Assembly (NCBI RefSeq): GCF_000234665.1
Contig: NC_018338.1
Location: 1,883,262-1,947,261 of the forward strand
Source of the DNA: Leishmania mexicana MHOM/GT/2001/U1103
Lineage: Eukaryota; Euglenozoa; Kinetoplastea; Trypanosomatida; Trypanosomatidae
Length of the DNA: 64,000 bases
Direction of reading: 5' to 3'
The notes under the pieces are model-generated. The model searched no databases and was not told the DNA's origin. It saw only the letters and a program-made list of their open reading frames with translations. This document shows positions 60,785-64,000 of this stretch, piece after piece. How positions within the stretch are numbered: the first letter of the stretch is position 1; each line of letters opens with the position of its first letter. Made by a program: the position numbers and the translations under genes.

Positions 60785-61569
60785 GGTGCTGGCGTCCGTC
60801 GCGCTTTTCCCTGTTGCTGAAAGCCTGCGACAAGGGTGAAAAGGGGGGAAGGGGTGCGCGAACAATGATGTGCCGATTCGCAGGGAGTCAACGTGCTCAC
60901 CGCCACTTCAACGGCATGCTTCGCCACGCACTGACCTTCTCTTTGCCCCGTCGTGTTCCCCTGCTTATTTCAGATCTCGAAACAGGTCATTGCAGGCCTT
61001 TGCCTTCCCCCACCCGCCGCCTTGACGATTGCCCGCGACGACGGGGAACCCCACTCGGGCGACGGCAAAAAAGGGGGAGAGCATACCTGGGCCCACCTGC
61101 TCGCGCGAGTCATGCCACCGAGGGCGTGGGTAGAAGGATGCCGGATCGGCACACGCCCCCACGCTAAACCGGAAACTCGCCAGCGGGGCCGGGTTGGGTG
61201 GGTGCGCGGGGGTGGGCCGTATGCTTCGCCTCCCGGCGTTCTTTTCCGCGCGGTTCCTGGGGCCCCGGCCCACACATCGGGCGGGGCACGACCCGCCAAG
61301 CGCGCGGCGCTGGTGCGGCCCTGAGGAAAGGACGGGGCAGGTCCTTCGACGGGCCCCACTCGCGCGAGCACACAGCCCCGCGCCCGACAAGCCGAGTCAT
61401 AGCTACCTCGGTGACCCCTGCATTGTGTCGGCCAGCGTCGCGGATGGGTTGGGGGTCCACGCCGGGAGGGCGGAGGGGCAGCGGTCCTCTTCCAGGCACG
61501 TGCGCGAAACGGGCCGCACTCCCCCCCCGGAAGTGGATAGTGAGCTTGGCCGCGCCGTGATCACTCGGC
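60785..61569 (-). mobile_element. DIRE-type retroelement fragment, antisense
   Basis: Two joined parts read on the minus strand. 61569-61327 is the reverse-complement copy of the RT C-terminal region at 53776-54018, with the same AVCSREWGPSKDL text. 61227-60785 is the downstream part, copied almost identically at 31853-31411. The 100 bases between (61228-61326) link them. This shows the 443-bp repeat belongs to the retroelement. The fragment is 5'-truncated and frame-damaged, and no A-tail is evident. Confidence 0.75.
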
Positions 61570-63049
61570 GCCGTGAGTGGCGGCGTCACCTGTTCTAGGT
61601 GAACTCGCGAGGCACCAGGGAAATGCCCCCAGATATCCGTTTGTGCAGTGCCGCATCGTGGTGTCCGTATCGCGCGCGCAGGTCAAGTGCTCGTCACCGC
61701 GTTCATCCAGCAGAGTAGCTCAAGTCCTGGGTTAGTTGTTCTCTTTTTGACTACACTGGGTTGTGCGATTGGGCGGCCGCTGGAGTAGCGTGCGGGTCGG
61801 ATACAACATCGCTGGTCATCTGGCCGAGAACTTCCCGTCTTACGAAGACAGTCGTAGGTACGTTGTCGGGTCTGCGGTGCATCCGTCGAGGAGGGTCACC
61901 TCAGCAACGCCACGCCGTCACTCCTGCAGCCTCGTCCTCGAGAACAGGGGAGGGCGTATCACCTATACGTGCATCCTTGTGCATGGGCAGGGGGAGGCCG
62001 CAGTCCTGCTTCCTTTTTCTTCGCTACATGGGAATGCTGAAACACCCAGAGATTAAGTGCCGTACAGGCTTGTTGGGAGAAGGCGTGGAGTGCATCTCCA
62101 TCAGAATGCCGACTTGTATCGGTGGTGCATCAGGGAACTGGGCCAACGAGCCGCGACAGCGTAGTCCAGCACGCTTTACTTGCATTGCATAGAGGGCACA
62201 TTAGGTCGGGAGTCACGCTCGAGGCCACCACAACGCACCGAATGCAGACAAGGAGCGGGTGGACGCGCACGTTTGTTGGATTGCCGTGAAGATCTGTCGC
62301 CAGCGGGTAGACATGTGATTAGGACTGTGTGTTTGTTTGGACACAGCGCCAGTCCACACCTGTCCCCTGGCACCAACAGTCCGGAACCGTACTCGAGGGC
62401 AGGCTGCAGGCTCTTGGCTTCCCCAGAAAGAATGGGCACTAGTCCCTGAGGTGCTTTGGTGAGGTACCTAAAATCTTTAGAGACTCCACGAAGTAGTGCC
62501 CAAAAACAAAGCGACAATTTGCTTTAATGATAGGCCAGCTTTTCCTGTCAGCGGGTGCAAGTCTTTGCATCGCGCTTGTAGGGCCACGAATGCTGTTTTT
62601 GCTGTTATTATTAGCTCTTAGCTGTGCTCACTTTTATATACATTACCCCGTCTTCTCACCTACAACTCATCTGTTCCTCTTGAACTGCTTTTGATCTTGT
62701 GTATCATGCTTGCACGTGTTGGCGCAGCGCTTTGTCGCTTACTACAAAGCTAGGCAGCTTTTTCTGTTCCTGCTCATTCCTCTCAGAGTACCACTATAGG
62801 CGACCCTCCCCTTCGTTGTCTTTTCGTTCATCCTTCGGTGCAATATCTGAAGTCAATCATTTGACGAGAACTCGCGAAACCCAACATCTTGCGGCGCTTG
62901 GTGAGAAAGCTGTGTGCTAGCGGCATTTTCTTTTCATATATACGCATATGAAACTATCCGCTTTACTTTTTGCCTAAGATTGCAAGGCCTATCAAGAAAG
63001 ATAGTTATCATCACGCGGCGGTGCTAACAATAGCGTTTCTACGGCGGCC
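61570..63049. other. Spacer after the retroelement fragment
   Basis: No supported gene in about 1.5 kb. Frames at 61761-62192 and 61763-62056 are open but have no conserved look. A T/CT and AT-rich stretch at about 62590-62700 and T-rich tracts at 62760-62830 precede the final gene and are likely splice or poly(A) sequences. Confidence 0.5.
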
Positions 63050-64000
63050 ATGGAGTTGCACAGCTCCGACTTCTCAGAGCTTGATGGGGACGAAGCCTTC
63101 AGCGACAACCGCCAGGATTCGCAAACACGTGTCCTCAGCGACGATGAAGACTACAGCTCCGACAGCTCGGAGCACAGCACTGCCGCACGAGCCGCACCTG
63201 CTGAGGGCTCGGCGCAGCGGTCTGCAGGCCAACGACCAGGAAGAGCTCGCGGCATAGGCAGCGAGTCTCTGCGGCCTCTCCGTGAGTCCTCGTACCCGGT
63301 AGAGTATCTTTTTGCACAAACCACGTTGAAGGAGAGGTGCTCAACAGAGGTCAGCACGGTTAATGAAGAGAAACGCGTGGGTCTGAAATCGCTTGGTGGA
63401 CTCGTCAAGTACAGCTCAGCTGATCTTCTCACCCGGGCGTGGTGCCTGTTCCCCTCGGAGCTGAAAAACCGCGAGTACCCTCTGTATAGTAAGCTACCAA
63501 AATGCCCTGAAGTGATGGAAACTCGGTTTGGCGACACAGATGAGATATCCCAATTCATGTGCTCCATCGCTCTTCAGCTTGGAGAGCGTTACCACCGTGT
63601 GACGCCCGTATACCTTCGATCTCTGCTCGTTCAGGCCGTCGTGCGAGACGAAATAACAGGCGCGAATCAGAGTGTTGCGAACAGCACGCCGTACCCGGAC
63701 GCCCTGCTCGACCCCGCTTGGGAAGGTGAAAGCGCATGTGCTGATGAAGCAGATGATGTATCTGGGAATGAAGCGAGCGACGAAGTACAGGACGAGAATC
63801 TCGAGGTGGAGTCCGCCGTGAGCGCGTTTGATTTCAGCGTTGCGTTGGTTTTGCCGGTTGTGTCGCAAGGAATCACGTACGAGAGTCTTCACCTGCTCCA
63901 CACCTTGGTTGACCGATGTCTGAGCTCCTCTACCGAGGTGGCAGTGCTGCGATCCTGGGGCGTTAGGCGGATCATGCGTCTGTTGCTTCGTCAAATGAAT
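63050..64000 (+). CDS. Acidic unknown protein, 5' part (runs off window)
   Basis: An ATG at 63050 opens a frame of 317 codons that continues without a stop to the last base of the window. The first 50 residues are acidic and Ser-rich (MELHSSDFSELDGDEAFSDN, LSDDEDYSSDSSE). An arginine-rich stretch follows, then a folded-looking region (SSYPVEYLFAQTTLKE; KYSSADLLTRAWCLFPSEL; RYHRVTPVYLRSLLVQAVV), a second acidic linker (ADEADDVSGNEASDEVQDEN), and ALVLPVVSQGITYESLHLLH. The acidic linkers suggest a nuclear or chromatin-associated protein, but no family is recognised. Sustained coding composition over 950 bases makes it real. Confidence 0.82.
   Translation, partial: MELHSSDFSELDGDEAFSDNRQDSQTRVLSDDEDYSSDSSEHSTAARAAPAEGSAQRSAGQRPGRARGIGSESLRPLRESSYPVEYLFAQTTLKERCSTEVSTVNEEKRVGLKSLGGLVKYSSADLLTRAWCLFPSELKNREYPLYSKLPKCPEVMETRFGDTDEISQFMCSIALQLGERYHRVTPVYLRSLLVQAVVRDEITGANQSVANSTPYPDALLDPAWEGESACADEADDVSGNEASDEVQDENLEVESAVSAFDFSVALVLPVVSQGITYESLHLLHTLVDRCLSSSTEVAVLRSWGVRRIMRLLLRQMN

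Noticed and set aside
61761..62192. 143-codon frame after the retroelement fragment
   Set aside because: Two overlapping + frames are equally open and neither shows conserved motifs; no RT or RNase H resemblance was seen.

Overview
This window is nuclear DNA of a trypanosomatid flagellate, most likely Leishmania or a close Leishmaniinae relative. Every credible gene is on the + strand, intron-free and separated by long pyrimidine-rich spacers with CT tracts followed by AG. That is the layout of a polycistronic unit processed by spliced-leader trans-splicing and polyadenylation. The products fit: a type II FMN-dependent isopentenyl-diphosphate isomerase, a NEK-type kinase with a C-terminal PH domain, an LSM12 homologue, paired AAAP amino-acid transporters, and reverse-transcriptase fossils of the ingi/L1Tc type. 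The species cannot be fixed by eye. There is no strand switch, tRNA, rRNA or CRISPR that I can see.

Layout. 1-12.5 kb: a 2-phosphoglycerate-kinase-like P-loop protein, a GTPase-like protein, a protein joining a permuted papain-like domain to a carrier-like membrane region, a short broken coding stretch, and the NEK/PH kinase. 12.5-18 kb: a CCCH zinc-finger gene flanked by two nearly identical direct repeats (SIDER-like, 522 bp). 18-28.7 kb: a second direct repeat pair (394 bp), a decayed gene of about 1.45 kb, and three intact genes (MTG1-type GTPase, coiled-coil protein, tRNA m7G methyltransferase). 29-47 kb: a cysteine-rich surface protein, two very small genes, ALG11, a MYCBP/AMY-1 homologue, a DCAF7/AN11 WD40 protein, two conserved unknowns, LSM12, DRG2 and a SAC3/GANP protein. 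47-58 kb: IPP isomerase, an ankyrin protein with a dynein-AAA6-like N-terminus, two tandem amino-acid transporters split by a dead retroelement, and a diacylglycerol-kinase-like lipid kinase. 58-64 kb: decayed sequence, a SET-like protein, an inverted retroelement fragment, and the 5' part of an acidic unknown protein that runs off the window.

The genes are mostly housekeeping: dolichol-linked glycan assembly (ALG11), isoprenoid supply (IDI2), translation and RNA (TrmB/Trm8, DRG2, LSM12, SAC3, CCCH, MTG1), signalling (kinase, lipid kinase) and nutrient uptake. As is usual in these organisms, co-transcription does not imply shared function. The most distinctive feature is the repeat architecture: three direct repeat pairs and one inverted pair, each nearly identical and each enclosing intact genes. 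This is the arrangement known in Leishmania to support gene amplification. At least three of the repeat copies can be traced to one degenerate non-LTR retroelement, because its broken reverse transcriptase is still readable at 52.97-54.08 kb.
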